Shown one piece after another: positions 1-5,566 of a DNA stretch of 6,131 bases. A program made the position numbers and the translations under genes. The DNA is from Chloroflexota bacterium (GTDB lineage: Bacteria > Chloroflexota > Dehalococcoidia > GIF9 > UBA5629). Under the pieces are notes generated by a model. It made no database searches. It was not told the origin of the DNA and worked only from the letters and a program-made list of their open reading frames with translations. Numbering within the stretch: the first letter of the stretch is position 1; each line of letters begins with the position of its first letter. The DNA is taken from positions 1 to 6,131 of the forward strand of contig JAPLHI010000075.1 in the NCBI GenBank assembly GCA_026389695.1, given 5' to 3'.

Positions 1-2
1 TT

Positions 3-1226
3 ACTGACAGCTCGTTGCCGGCAGTCTCCGCCCAGCAAAGCTTCACCATCAGCATCGAAAAAGGCAGCTATGAAACAGTAATTAACGTCGGTTCCGGCCT
101 GAAAACCGGTCAGACCAAGGTGCTTGTCAACGGGCAGCAAATGGCTACGCTTCCGGGAGGTCAATCTACAAAATTAAGCTTCGATCTGGGGACGAACCAG
201 ATTATCAGTGTTGAACCTGTTGTACAGGATTCGGGCAATGAGCGTATCAGATATAAGGCAGAAGCAGCTGAGCTAACTGTAAATGAATATTCGCCATATG
301 CCAGCTTCAGCTATTATCCCGAGTACTTTATTGAACTTAGAACCGAGCCGTCATTTATCGGCCAGGTCACGGGATCAGGCTGGTACAGGGAGGGCTATAC
401 GCTCAGTTCTTCAGCACCCGGTACCATGGAATTTGAAAACAAACCTGACACCCAGTACCGTTTTTCCTCCTGGACGCTACCCAACGGGCAAACGGTCTCA
501 GACAGGAATTTGAACTTGAGTGTCAATATGGCCGGAACTTGCACGGCCAATTATGACACTTATTACAAACTGGCCTTTACATCACCCTATGGCGAACAAA
601 AGGAAAGCACATGGTACAAGGCCCGCAGCCAGGCTTATTGGAAGCTGGCGACGACTCAGGTGCGCATGTCCGGCATCCTCGGCCTCTTCGGTGGCAATTT
701 AAATGCCGTCAACAGCAGCGGCACCGCAGTTATGGACGGGCCCAGAAATATAGCTGTAAACTGGGAACCGGACTACACTCTGCCGCTGATCCTGATACCC
801 TCAGCTCTGCTTCTAATTATTTTAGGTATCTACGGGCTGTATATTCTTTTACGCGGACCCGCAGCCAAACCGTCCCCGGCTACTGTTGTCTACCAACCTA
901 TTGTTCCAACATACCAGCCCATGCCTCCGCCATATCAACCTGTGCTTCCGTCAAACTATCCTGCTCCCCCATTGCTGCAACCCCTGCCCCCACCGTACCG
1001 GCCTGTTCTTCCTCCGGTGTATAAGGCTGTCGCGCCTCCAAAATCCGTTCTGGTGAGGGTAAAAGGGGAGCCGACGACGAAAATATCTCCTAAAACCAAA
1101 GAACGCCTTATGGCACAGTTGAGCGAGCTTCTCGATAACTATGAACAGGAGATCAGGGCGTCACGGCAAAATCCGCGGCTGCCCGGAGCCGGGACTGCTA
1201 ATGAACAAAAAAGGTTGCCAGCCTGA
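3..1226 (+). CDS. Surface-anchored protein with beta repeats, one TM helix and Pro/Tyr-rich tail (5' partial)
   Basis: The frame is open to the left edge, so the true start and any signal peptide lie outside the window. The first possible start, TTG at 15, has no ribosome binding site; residues are numbered from it. Residues 1-103 look beta-rich. Residues 104-183 and 183-254 are two degenerate copies of a repeat carrying GSGWY / STWY, a tryptophan late in the unit, and MDGP..I.V.W in the second. This resembles the InlB-B-like/divergent bacterial repeat of secreted proteins. A hydrophobic helix at 256-279 is followed by arginine. Residues 282-343 are proline-rich with recurring YQP/YRP units, and 344-403 form a charged tail with a likely amphipathic helix (361-383). 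The inferred topology is repeats outside and tail in the cytoplasm. The function is unknown; adhesion or envelope sensing are guesses. The gene family is not recognised as a whole. Confidence 0.85.
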   Translation, partial: TDSSLPAVSAQQSFTISIEKGSYETVINVGSGLKTGQTKVLVNGQQMATLPGGQSTKLSFDLGTNQIISVEPVVQDSGNERIRYKAEAAELTVNEYSPYASFSYYPEYFIELRTEPSFIGQVTGSGWYREGYTLSSSAPGTMEFENKPDTQYRFSSWTLPNGQTVSDRNLNLSVNMAGTCTANYDTYYKLAFTSPYGEQKESTWYKARSQAYWKLATTQVRMSGILGLFGGNLNAVNSSGTAVMDGPRNIAVNWEPDYTLPLILIPSALLLIILGIYGLYILLRGPAAKPSPATVVYQPIVPTYQPMPPPYQPVLPSNYPAPPLLQPLPPPYRPVLPPVYKAVAPPKSVLVRVKGEPTTKISPKTKERLMAQLSELLDNYEQEIRASRQNPRLPGAGTANEQKRLPA

Positions 1227-1264
1227 TTTGCACATGCGCCTGCGGGCAAACAGGGGTATTTTTT
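1227..1264 (+). terminator. Possible weak intrinsic terminator
   Basis: Directly after the stop of the surface protein, a short stem can form from CCTG (1239-1242) and CAGG (1251-1254), or alternatively TTTGC (1227-1231) with GCAAA (1246-1250). A run of six T follows at 1259-1264. The stems are only 4-5 bp, so this is a weak candidate. It fits the position between two genes that appear to be transcribed separately. Confidence 0.3.
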
Positions 1265-1307
1265 AAAAAAATTGCAGCCGCCTAATAATTACTTAATAAA
1301 GTGCCTA

Positions 1308-1313
1308 TATAAT
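1308..1313 (+). promoter_or_regulatory. Likely -10 box for the secreted helical protein gene
   Basis: A perfect TATAAT lies 65 bases before the ATG at 1379. No good -35 hexamer is found 16-18 bases upstream, where the DNA is simply A/T-rich, and there is no extended -10 TG. If used, it would give a leader of about 60 nt. Confidence 0.4.
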
Positions 1314-1378
1314 GAAAATATCTGATGTGGCACATAAACCTATCAACGATATTCTTCCAATAACAAGGAGGTAAAAGA

Positions 1379-1912
1379 ATGTGGAAAAAGGTTATCTGTG
1401 TAATTGCCGGCATGTTAGCCGTAGTAGTGCTGATTGCCGGGACAGTATCAACGACCTATGCCGATAGCGGGCAACAGGGCGGTAAGCCGGCGTTGGGTAG
1501 AATGCCACCCGGCGGCGGAGTAGCGCCCGGTGGTGACAAAATGCTGGAAAGGGTATCCCAGATAGTCAAGATCGATAAGCAGCAACTGGCTGACGCCTTC
1601 AAGCAGGCCGCTACCGAGATGCGCCAGCAGGGGCTCAACGACATGTTCAGCAAGTGGGTTACTGATGGCAAGCTCAATCAGGAGCAGGCAGACCAGTACA
1701 AAGCATGGCTGGCCGACAATCCCAATCCTAACAAAGGCTTCCCCTGCATGAACTCCCAGCTAATGGACAAGCTTTTAAAGGACGGCAAGGTAACGCAGGC
1801 ACAGTACGATGCTTATAAGGAATGGATGGGCAAAAAGCCCAATGTAGAACTGCCCAAGCCGGAGAGGCCTCAAGGCGCTCCGCAAGGGGGTGGCCATAGC
1901 AAAATCAATTAA
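1379..1912 (+). CDS. Small secreted protein with two helical-hairpin repeats (DUF2680-like)
   Basis: The ATG has a near-ideal Shine-Dalgarno, AAGGAGG at 1365-1371, 7 bases upstream. The 177-aa product has a signal peptide: basic WKK, a hydrophobic core at about 5-24, and probable cleavage after TYA (residue 28). A Gly/Pro-rich linker (31-53) follows. Residues 54-110 resemble the DUF2680 type of small exported Firmicutes proteins (ID..QLADAFKQA... then DGKLNQEQADQYKAW). The second half of that motif recurs at 128-149 (KDGKVTQAQYDAYKEW), a 39-residue duplication of a helix-turn-helix hairpin. The C-terminus (153-177) is Pro/Gly-rich and unstructured. The mature chain has one cysteine (C123). 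The protein is probably extracellular or cell-wall associated; no biochemical role is known to me for this family. It appears monocistronic and is bounded by a strong terminator. Confidence 0.9.
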   Translation: MWKKVICVIAGMLAVVVLIAGTVSTTYADSGQQGGKPALGRMPPGGGVAPGGDKMLERVSQIVKIDKQQLADAFKQAATEMRQQGLNDMFSKWVTDGKLNQEQADQYKAWLADNPNPNKGFPCMNSQLMDKLLKDGKVTQAQYDAYKEWMGKKPNVELPKPERPQGAPQGGGHSKIN

Positions 1913-1949
1913 CTGATCGGTCCAGGACGCCTCCAAAAATACCTCCAAC

Positions 1950-1983
1950 AAGAAGGCGGGGTGATTAATCACCCCGCCTTCTT
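1950..1983. terminator. Bidirectional intrinsic terminator (perfect 17-bp palindrome)
   Basis: AAGAAGGCGGGGTGATT (1950-1966) is followed at once by its exact reverse complement (1967-1983), giving a GC-rich stem closed by a TTAA turn. It sits 37 bases after the + strand secreted-protein stop and 64 bases beyond the - strand pilT stop. Both exits have T-rich sequence (AATTTACCTTTTT on +, GTTGGAGGTATTTTT on -), so it can serve both converging genes. Confidence 0.85.
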
Positions 1984-2047
1984 AATTTACCTTTTTGTAG
2001 ACCAGCGGTAATAATCAAGATTTAACCAGAATTTGGTGACCTGTGTA

Positions 2048-3115
2048 TTACGGCTGATAGGAATCATAGATACCTTTTAACTCTTCAATCATGCTCGTCC
2101 TCAAGTACGCCTGCTCTTTAGTCACCATTCCCTTTACCATCAGGTTGGCGATCGCCTGATTGAGCGTCTGCATACCTTCTTTCTTGGAAACCTGTATGAT
2201 GCTATACAACTGGTGAATACGCGCCTCACGAATTACATTCCTGACTGCCATACTAGCCAGCATGACTTCGCAGGCGGGGACTCTCCCCACACCATCTGCA
2301 CGCGGTAGTAATGTCTGGCACACAATGGCAGTTAAAATAAGGCTGAGCTGGTTTCTGATTTGTTCTTGCTGGGTGGCGGGAAACATGTCCACAATACGGT
2401 TTACAGTCTGCGCCGCATCAATAGTATGTAATGTGCCCAGAACTAAATGTCCGGTCTCTGCAGCCCTGATTGCCGTTATCATTGTGCTTATTTCGCGTAT
2501 TTCTCCGAGTACAATCACGTCCGGATCATGTCGCAAAGCATGGATCAGCGCGGCGTCAAATGAGAACGTGTCTTCACCGACATCCCTCTGCAAAATAATG
2601 CTTTTCTTGTTTGAATAGACATACTCAATGGGATCTTCGATCGTAATGACATGGCGTGCCATGGTTTCATTGAGATAATTGATCATAGCTGCGATTGTGC
2701 TGGACTTGCCGCTGCCGGTGGCTCCTGTTATCAAAATTAACCCCATAGGTTTTAATATCAGATCACGGCAGATGGGAGGTAAATTTAAAGACTCAATGCT
2801 TGGCACACCAAAGGGGATTAACCTGATGGCAATACTGATAGTTGATCTCTGTTGCAATATATTGACCCTGCATCGTGTTAGCCCGGGGACACTGTACGCA
2901 AAATCGAGTTCATGACTCCCTGCAAACTCAGTTCTTCTTTCAGGTGACGTAACTTCTTCAAATAAACTTTGAACATCCGCTGGAGAAAGAGGGTGGAGAT
3001 TTTCCGTGAGATGTAAATTGCCGTCAATACGCAATACAGGTACTGAAGGCACGGATAAATGTAAATCTGATGCCCTTTGCTTGACTGCCAGCTCAAGTAA
3101 TTCCCGTATTCTCAT
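2048..3115 (-). CDS. pilT: Type IV pilus retraction ATPase PilT
   Basis: PilT is a cytoplasmic hexameric ATPase that powers pilus disassembly, giving twitching motility and often DNA uptake. The 355-aa product has normal family length and all hallmarks: an N-terminal PAS-like region starting with SDLHLS (16-21), Walker A GATGSGKSS (131-139, K137), Asp box ITIEDPIEYVY (157-167), Walker B DPDVIVLGEIRE (197-208, E205), and His box TGHLVLGTLHT (221-231). The PilT-specific AIRNLIRE motif is present as AVRNVIRE (290-297), which separates it from PilB/GspE. The usual GEMRD is GEIRE here, a conservative change. ATG is the only reasonable start because an in-frame TGA lies four codons upstream. The nearest GGAGG (3131-3135) is 15 bases away, unusually far. 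No other pilus genes are in the window. It ends toward the shared terminator at 1950-1983. Confidence 0.96.
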   Translation of the reverse strand: MRIRELLELAVKQRASDLHLSVPSVPVLRIDGNLHLTENLHPLSPADVQSLFEEVTSPERRTEFAGSHELDFAYSVPGLTRCRVNILQQRSTISIAIRLIPFGVPSIESLNLPPICRDLILKPMGLILITGATGSGKSSTIAAMINYLNETMARHVITIEDPIEYVYSNKKSIILQRDVGEDTFSFDAALIHALRHDPDVIVLGEIREISTMITAIRAAETGHLVLGTLHTIDAAQTVNRIVDMFPATQQEQIRNQLSLILTAIVCQTLLPRADGVGRVPACEVMLASMAVRNVIREARIHQLYSIIQVSKKEGMQTLNQAIANLMVKGMVTKEQAYLRTSMIEELKGIYDSYQP

Positions 3116-3157
3116 AACAAAGATTCACAACCTCCACTATTTCTTAATTTTATTGAT

Positions 3158-3186
3158 ATTCTATTCCTCATATGGACAATACTCAA
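3158..3186 (-). promoter_or_regulatory. Probable sigma-A promoter of pilT
   Basis: On the - strand, TTGAGT (3186-3181) is separated by exactly 17 bases from TAGAAT (3163-3158), a 4/6 and 5/6 match to the consensus boxes. It lies in the 78-bp gap between the dehydrogenase stop and the pilT start and would give a leader of about 35 nt. This suggests pilT can be transcribed independently of the upstream dehydrogenase gene. Confidence 0.5.
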
Positions 3187-3193
3187 GTAAATA

Positions 3194-3964
3194 TCAAAGG
3201 GCCAGGACAATTGACCAGCGGTTCATAATTTTAAATGCCGCGTCAGGATTCTCCCTGGAACTTTTTACCAGGTTTTGCGCCATTCCTACCGCTACTTCAT
3301 ATTGATCACTCTTTAATGCAGTAATGGTTGCACTGGCGACCTCCCCGGGTGGTATCCCCCTGTTGGCCTGCCCGCGGTCTTCTCTTGCTCCTTTATCCAG
3401 TTCGGTATCCACCATAGGCGGGATTACTTCAAATACCTTAATGGAAGTATTGCGCAGTTGATGCCTCAGGGAAATACTGAATGAATGTAATGCAGCTTTA
3501 GTAGCGCAATAAACCGGCATAGTCGCCAGAGGAATGAACCCCAGGCCGGAAGACACATTGATAATAGCGGCTTCCTTCTGTTTGAAAAGGGCAGGAATCA
3601 ACCTCGCAGCCAGGTGCACCGGCGCCTTTAAGTTGATTTCAATTTCATCTTCCCCGCTAAGCCAATCAGCAGCTCCTCGCGTGAAGTCCAGCATCCTTTG
3701 AATACCGGCATTATTAACCAGCATGTTAAAGTTTTTAAAATCGGATGCGATCCAGTCACACAGCAAATCACGTTCTTGCGCCTTTGACAGATCATATACC
3801 CCGGTGTGTATTTGAGGAAGTGAACGTTTTGCCTCGATTAATTTATCCTCCCGCCGTCCGCAAATAATTACCTCGTTGCCTGCTGATACAAATGCTTTGG
3901 CGAGCGCAAATCCGATGCCCGTTGCTCCACCGGTTATCAGGACCGTATTACCTGTAGTTTTCAT
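3194..3964 (-). CDS. Short-chain dehydrogenase/reductase, DltE-like
   Basis: This is an NAD(P)-dependent oxidoreductase of the classical SDR superfamily. The 256-aa product has the cofactor motif TGGATGIG (11-18), CGRR (35-38) after the second strand, NNAG (84-87), the structural N111, and the catalytic serine S139 in NVSSG with Y152 and K156 in YCATK. PPMVDTEL (182-189) follows the active site. The overall pattern matches the DltE subgroup (COG3967), named after a gene near the teichoic acid D-alanylation operon; its substrate is not known and the name should not be taken as function. ATG follows AGGGGG (3976-3971) at a spacing of 6. No dltABCD genes are nearby. Cytoplasmic; it lies 78 bp upstream of pilT on the same strand, so some read-through into pilT is possible. 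Confidence 0.92.
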   Translation of the reverse strand: MKTTGNTVLITGGATGIGFALAKAFVSAGNEVIICGRREDKLIEAKRSLPQIHTGVYDLSKAQERDLLCDWIASDFKNFNMLVNNAGIQRMLDFTRGAADWLSGEDEIEINLKAPVHLAARLIPALFKQKEAAIINVSSGLGFIPLATMPVYCATKAALHSFSISLRHQLRNTSIKVFEVIPPMVDTELDKGAREDRGQANRGIPPGEVASATITALKSDQYEVAVGMAQNLVKSSRENPDAAFKIMNRWSIVLAL

Positions 3965-4154
3965 CTCTTACCCCCTGAGCGTATATTTATCGGTCGAATT
4001 AATTCACCGTCCCCCGTAATGGGCATTCCATATAATGCATTATGCACTGCCGGTCTTAACACAGAGCAGCATATCGGCGACCGGCTCAAAGCTGAGAACT
4101 CAACGGTTACACAATAATCTGCCTTAACCGGGACTGCATAAGGCGGCCGAACGC
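3965..4154. other. Intergenic region upstream of the dehydrogenase, with two inverted repeats
   Basis: No convincing gene is present in these 190 bases. They hold a perfect 12-bp palindrome ATAATGCATTAT (4032-4043) and, next to it, GCCGGTC (4049-4055) pairing with GACCGGC (4079-4085) across 23 bases. These could be an operator and a leader hairpin of the dehydrogenase gene, but no confident promoter was found. Confidence 0.4.
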
Positions 4155-4343
4155 CTACTTGCACACATATGATAACAGTGTTCTGACGGTGACTTTGTTC
4201 TTTTCAAAATAGAACTCCACGATATTGCCGCCGTTTGCCAGGAAGGCGCATATCCTGTAGTCTTCCGTCGCCCAGATAAGCATCCAGTTATTCTGCTGTA
4301 CCCAGGCCAGTACTTCGGCAGGTGTCTGAATTCTATATGCCAT
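4155..4343 (-). CDS. Hypothetical small protein, 62 aa
   Basis: I do not recognise this protein. The ATG is preceded by AAGGAG (4353-4348) with a spacing of 4, which supports real translation. It has no signal peptide or long hydrophobic helix. The sequence is rich in aromatic residues (four W, four Y, three F): a helical start with TPAEVLAWVQQNNW (7-20), then likely beta strands (MLIWATEDYRICAFL; NIVEFYFEKNKVTV). It is probably a compact alpha/beta cytoplasmic protein. It has two cysteines (C32 and C61), not arranged as a metal motif. It is transcribed away from the EFR1 gene and lies 190 bp upstream of the dehydrogenase, so co-transcription is possible but not shown. Confidence 0.7.
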   Translation of the reverse strand: MAYRIQTPAEVLAWVQQNNWMLIWATEDYRICAFLANGGNIVEFYFEKNKVTVRTLLSYVCK

Positions 4344-4385
4344 ACTTCTCCTTCTGTAAAATCCCTTATTCCGTTACTTTACTCA

Positions 4386-4394
4386 AATATACCA
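4386..4394 (-). promoter_or_regulatory. Possible extended -10 for the 62-aa gene
   Basis: On the - strand TGG-TATATT (4394-4386) is an extended -10 with a 5/6 hexamer, placed 42 bases before the ATG. No good -35 is visible. This is a weak call, supported mainly by position. Confidence 0.3.
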
Positions 4395-4496
4395 GAATCC
4401 ATCGGTGTTATTCTATACCTCCGGGTCGCCATGAACATAACCGCTCCATGTTTAGTTCTTCTTACATCGCATGACTATTTACTGAATCCAAGTTAC

Positions 4497-4526
4497 TTGA
4501 AAGGCTTTCAAATGTCATGTTATATT
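4497..4526 (+). promoter_or_regulatory. Promoter of the EFR1-like gene with overlapping inverted repeat
   Basis: TTGAAA (4497-4502) and TATATT (4521-4526), each a 5/6 match, are 18 bases apart. The -35 box is the left end of a perfect inverted repeat TTGAAAG-G-CTTTCAA (4497-4511), the size and place of a repressor operator. Transcription would start near 4533. This supports the ATG at 4565 as the gene start, because the other in-frame ATG (4517) would lie upstream of the transcript. Confidence 0.5.
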
Positions 4527-4564
4527 GCATATCACTGTTTACATATCATCCGGCAGGTGCGAAT

Positions 4565-5091
4565 ATGAGCGATAACAGCGTGCTTAAAGGCATAATCTGT
4601 TACTATTCCGGGTCGGGCAATACGAGATTGGCCTGCCAGTATATCCAGAGTAACATCAAAAACGTCAAGTTCGATCTTTTCAATATTGCCAGGAGCGGCA
4701 TTCCGGATTTAGGCGTTTATGATGTTGTCGGGTTCGTGGCCGGGCTGGAAGAGTCTTTTAGTCTTGTTAAACAAGGCAAAGAAGTCGGCAGAAAGAAAGC
4801 CGCGGGTTTATTGACCGGCCTGTGGCCTTCCCTTTCTCGTACCCATTCGAAGAGAGACATGGGGATTAAATACGTCGATGAACCGCTGTGCGATGAGTGC
4901 CGCATCTGTGAAAAGCTGTGCTCCTGCGTAGCCGTTAAATTGGACCCCAAGCCTGTGTTCGATATAAATGCTACGGCTGCTGGAGCTGCTACAACCACTG
5001 CCCTCATAGGGCTATATACACCCGCAAGTACCGTGGAGTGGGGCATTACCCCAAGCCTATTCAGCAATTAAAAGAAAAACTGGCGGCCTGA
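4565..5091 (+). pseudogene. EFR1-type flavodoxin/ferredoxin protein, broken by internal deletion and frameshift
   Basis: EFR1-type proteins join an N-terminal flavodoxin domain to a C-terminal two-cluster ferredoxin and are thought to carry electrons in anaerobes. Present here are the FMN phosphate loop SGSGNT (15-20), the following helix, and strand YDVVGF (52-57). The sequence then jumps straight to the linker normally after the flavodoxin domain (LVKQGKEV, 67-74), so roughly 90-110 residues with the rest of the flavin site are missing. The first 4Fe-4S motif is intact (C109, C112, C115, C119), although the usual proline after C119 is serine. At about 4967-4969 the frame is lost: the original frame ends at 5071 with low-complexity Ala/Thr. 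The frame read from TGC at 4969 encodes CYGCWSCYNHCP, the second cluster, then a typical tail ending at TGA 5089-5091. One missing A in ATAAATG would explain this. A weak SD (AGGTG, 4555-4559) precedes ATG 4565. Read in one frame, the conceptual product is 168 aa and lacks cluster 2. Confidence 0.85.
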
Positions 5092-5104
5092 AGCTCACCG
5101 ATTC

Positions 5105-5320
5105 TCAAACGTAAACATCGTAACAGGGCAAGCCGTCTTTTATCCTGCTGAATTTAAATGACCTGATCACTGCGTTTAGCTTGCCGGGAATATAGGTGAC
5201 CAGTGCCCCCGCGGAAGGCATGGCAAATTGATTAATCTTGCGCTCTTTTTCAAGGAGCCGGCCGGTAGCGGAATCATAGAAATCCCAGTAAGCAACTACT
5301 ATTTTCTTTCCGGGTTCCAT
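5105..5320 (-). CDS. Hypothetical small protein, 71 aa
   Basis: Not recognised. The ATG at 5320 is chosen over an upstream in-frame GTG at 5347 because GGAGGG (5331-5326) sits 5 bases before the ATG. The protein lacks a signal peptide or membrane helix. It is basic and looks mainly beta-stranded: KKIVVAYWDFYDSATGRLL (5-23), then ALVTYIPGKLNAVIRSFKF (43-61). The strand-turn-strand pattern suggests a small barrel-like fold, which is inference only. It converges on the broken EFR1 gene, with 13 bases between the stops and no terminator visible there. An A/T-only inverted repeat, AATAATA/TATTATT (5337-5343 and 5356-5362), lies just upstream of its SD. Confidence 0.7.
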   Translation of the reverse strand: MEPGKKIVVAYWDFYDSATGRLLEKERKINQFAMPSAGALVTYIPGKLNAVIRSFKFSRIKDGLPCYDVYV

Positions 5321-5397
5321 TTTGACCCTCCACGATAATAATAGCACCTGATAGTTATTATTTGAAAGGAGTTATGCAGTTAATAGTGCATAAGCAT

Positions 5398-5425
5398 TTG
5401 ACACCATATTCCAGAAAACTCTAAT
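5398..5425 (+). promoter_or_regulatory. Promoter-like sequence pointing into the 5477-5538 hairpins
   Basis: A consensus TTGACA (5398-5403) is 16 bases from TCTAAT (5420-5425), a 5/6 -10. No + strand gene follows. Transcription from here would run through the hairpin region and antisense into the zinc-ribbon gene. It could drive a small RNA or be a chance match. Confidence 0.3.
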
Positions 5426-5476
5426 TAAACATAGCCTGGTTTATGGGTGTGAGGTCTTTGCCAGGAAAAGCAAAAC

Positions 5477-5538
5477 GTCCCTGTCAATAATTGTATAGGG
5501 ACATATACAGGCCCAAACCCTGAACCTGTATATGCCCC
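5477..5538. repeat. Strong hairpin with competing alternative stem, downstream of the zinc-ribbon gene
   Basis: CATATACAGG (5502-5511) and CCTGTATATG (5525-5534) form a perfect 10-bp stem with a 13-base loop. GGG (5498-5500) and CCC (5536-5538) extend it to 14 positions; the single A-C mismatch on + becomes a G-U pair in - strand RNA. The same GGGAC can instead pair with GTCCCT (GTCCCT 5477-5482 / AGGGAC 5497-5502). It begins 28 bases after the zinc-ribbon stop and has no T-run, so it is more likely an mRNA 3'-end stabiliser or a REP/MITE-like repeat than a classic terminator. Confidence 0.55.
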
Positions 5539-5566
5539 CAAGGACTAACTAATATTCCCCGCTAAG

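Noticed and set aside
611..1024. 137-codon + strand frame in a second frame of the surface-protein gene
   Set aside because: The main frame has a clear membrane helix and repeats; this one is Ser/Pro-rich by frame effect and lacks an SD.
1456..1677. 73-codon - strand frame inside the secreted-protein gene
   Set aside because: It is a shadow of a gene with a signal peptide, SD and recognisable repeats; the frame itself has no SD or domain.
3961..4164. 67-codon - strand frame starting with GTG and overlapping the dehydrogenase start by 4 bases
   Set aside because: It has no ribosome binding site, overlaps the end of the 62-aa gene, has an uneven composition with no recognisable domain, and covers palindromic intergenic DNA. 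The ATGA overlap alone is not enough.
4517..4564. Upstream in-frame ATG that would lengthen the EFR1-like protein by 16 residues
   Set aside because: It lies between the predicted -35 and -10 boxes, lacks an SD at proper distance, and adds residues before the position where flavodoxin domains normally begin.
4717..5067. 116-codon - strand frame opposite the EFR1-like gene
   Set aside because: It is a mirror of the well-supported ferredoxin coding sequence, with no RBS and no family resemblance.
5321..5347. GTG start extending the 71-aa protein by nine residues
   Set aside because: The strong GGAGGG would lie inside the coding sequence; the ATG at 5320 is at ideal distance from it.
5366..5423. 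16-codon + strand frame after AAGGAG (starting ATGCAG near 5374)
   Set aside because: The SD is only 2 bases from the ATG and the peptide is very short with no recognisable features.
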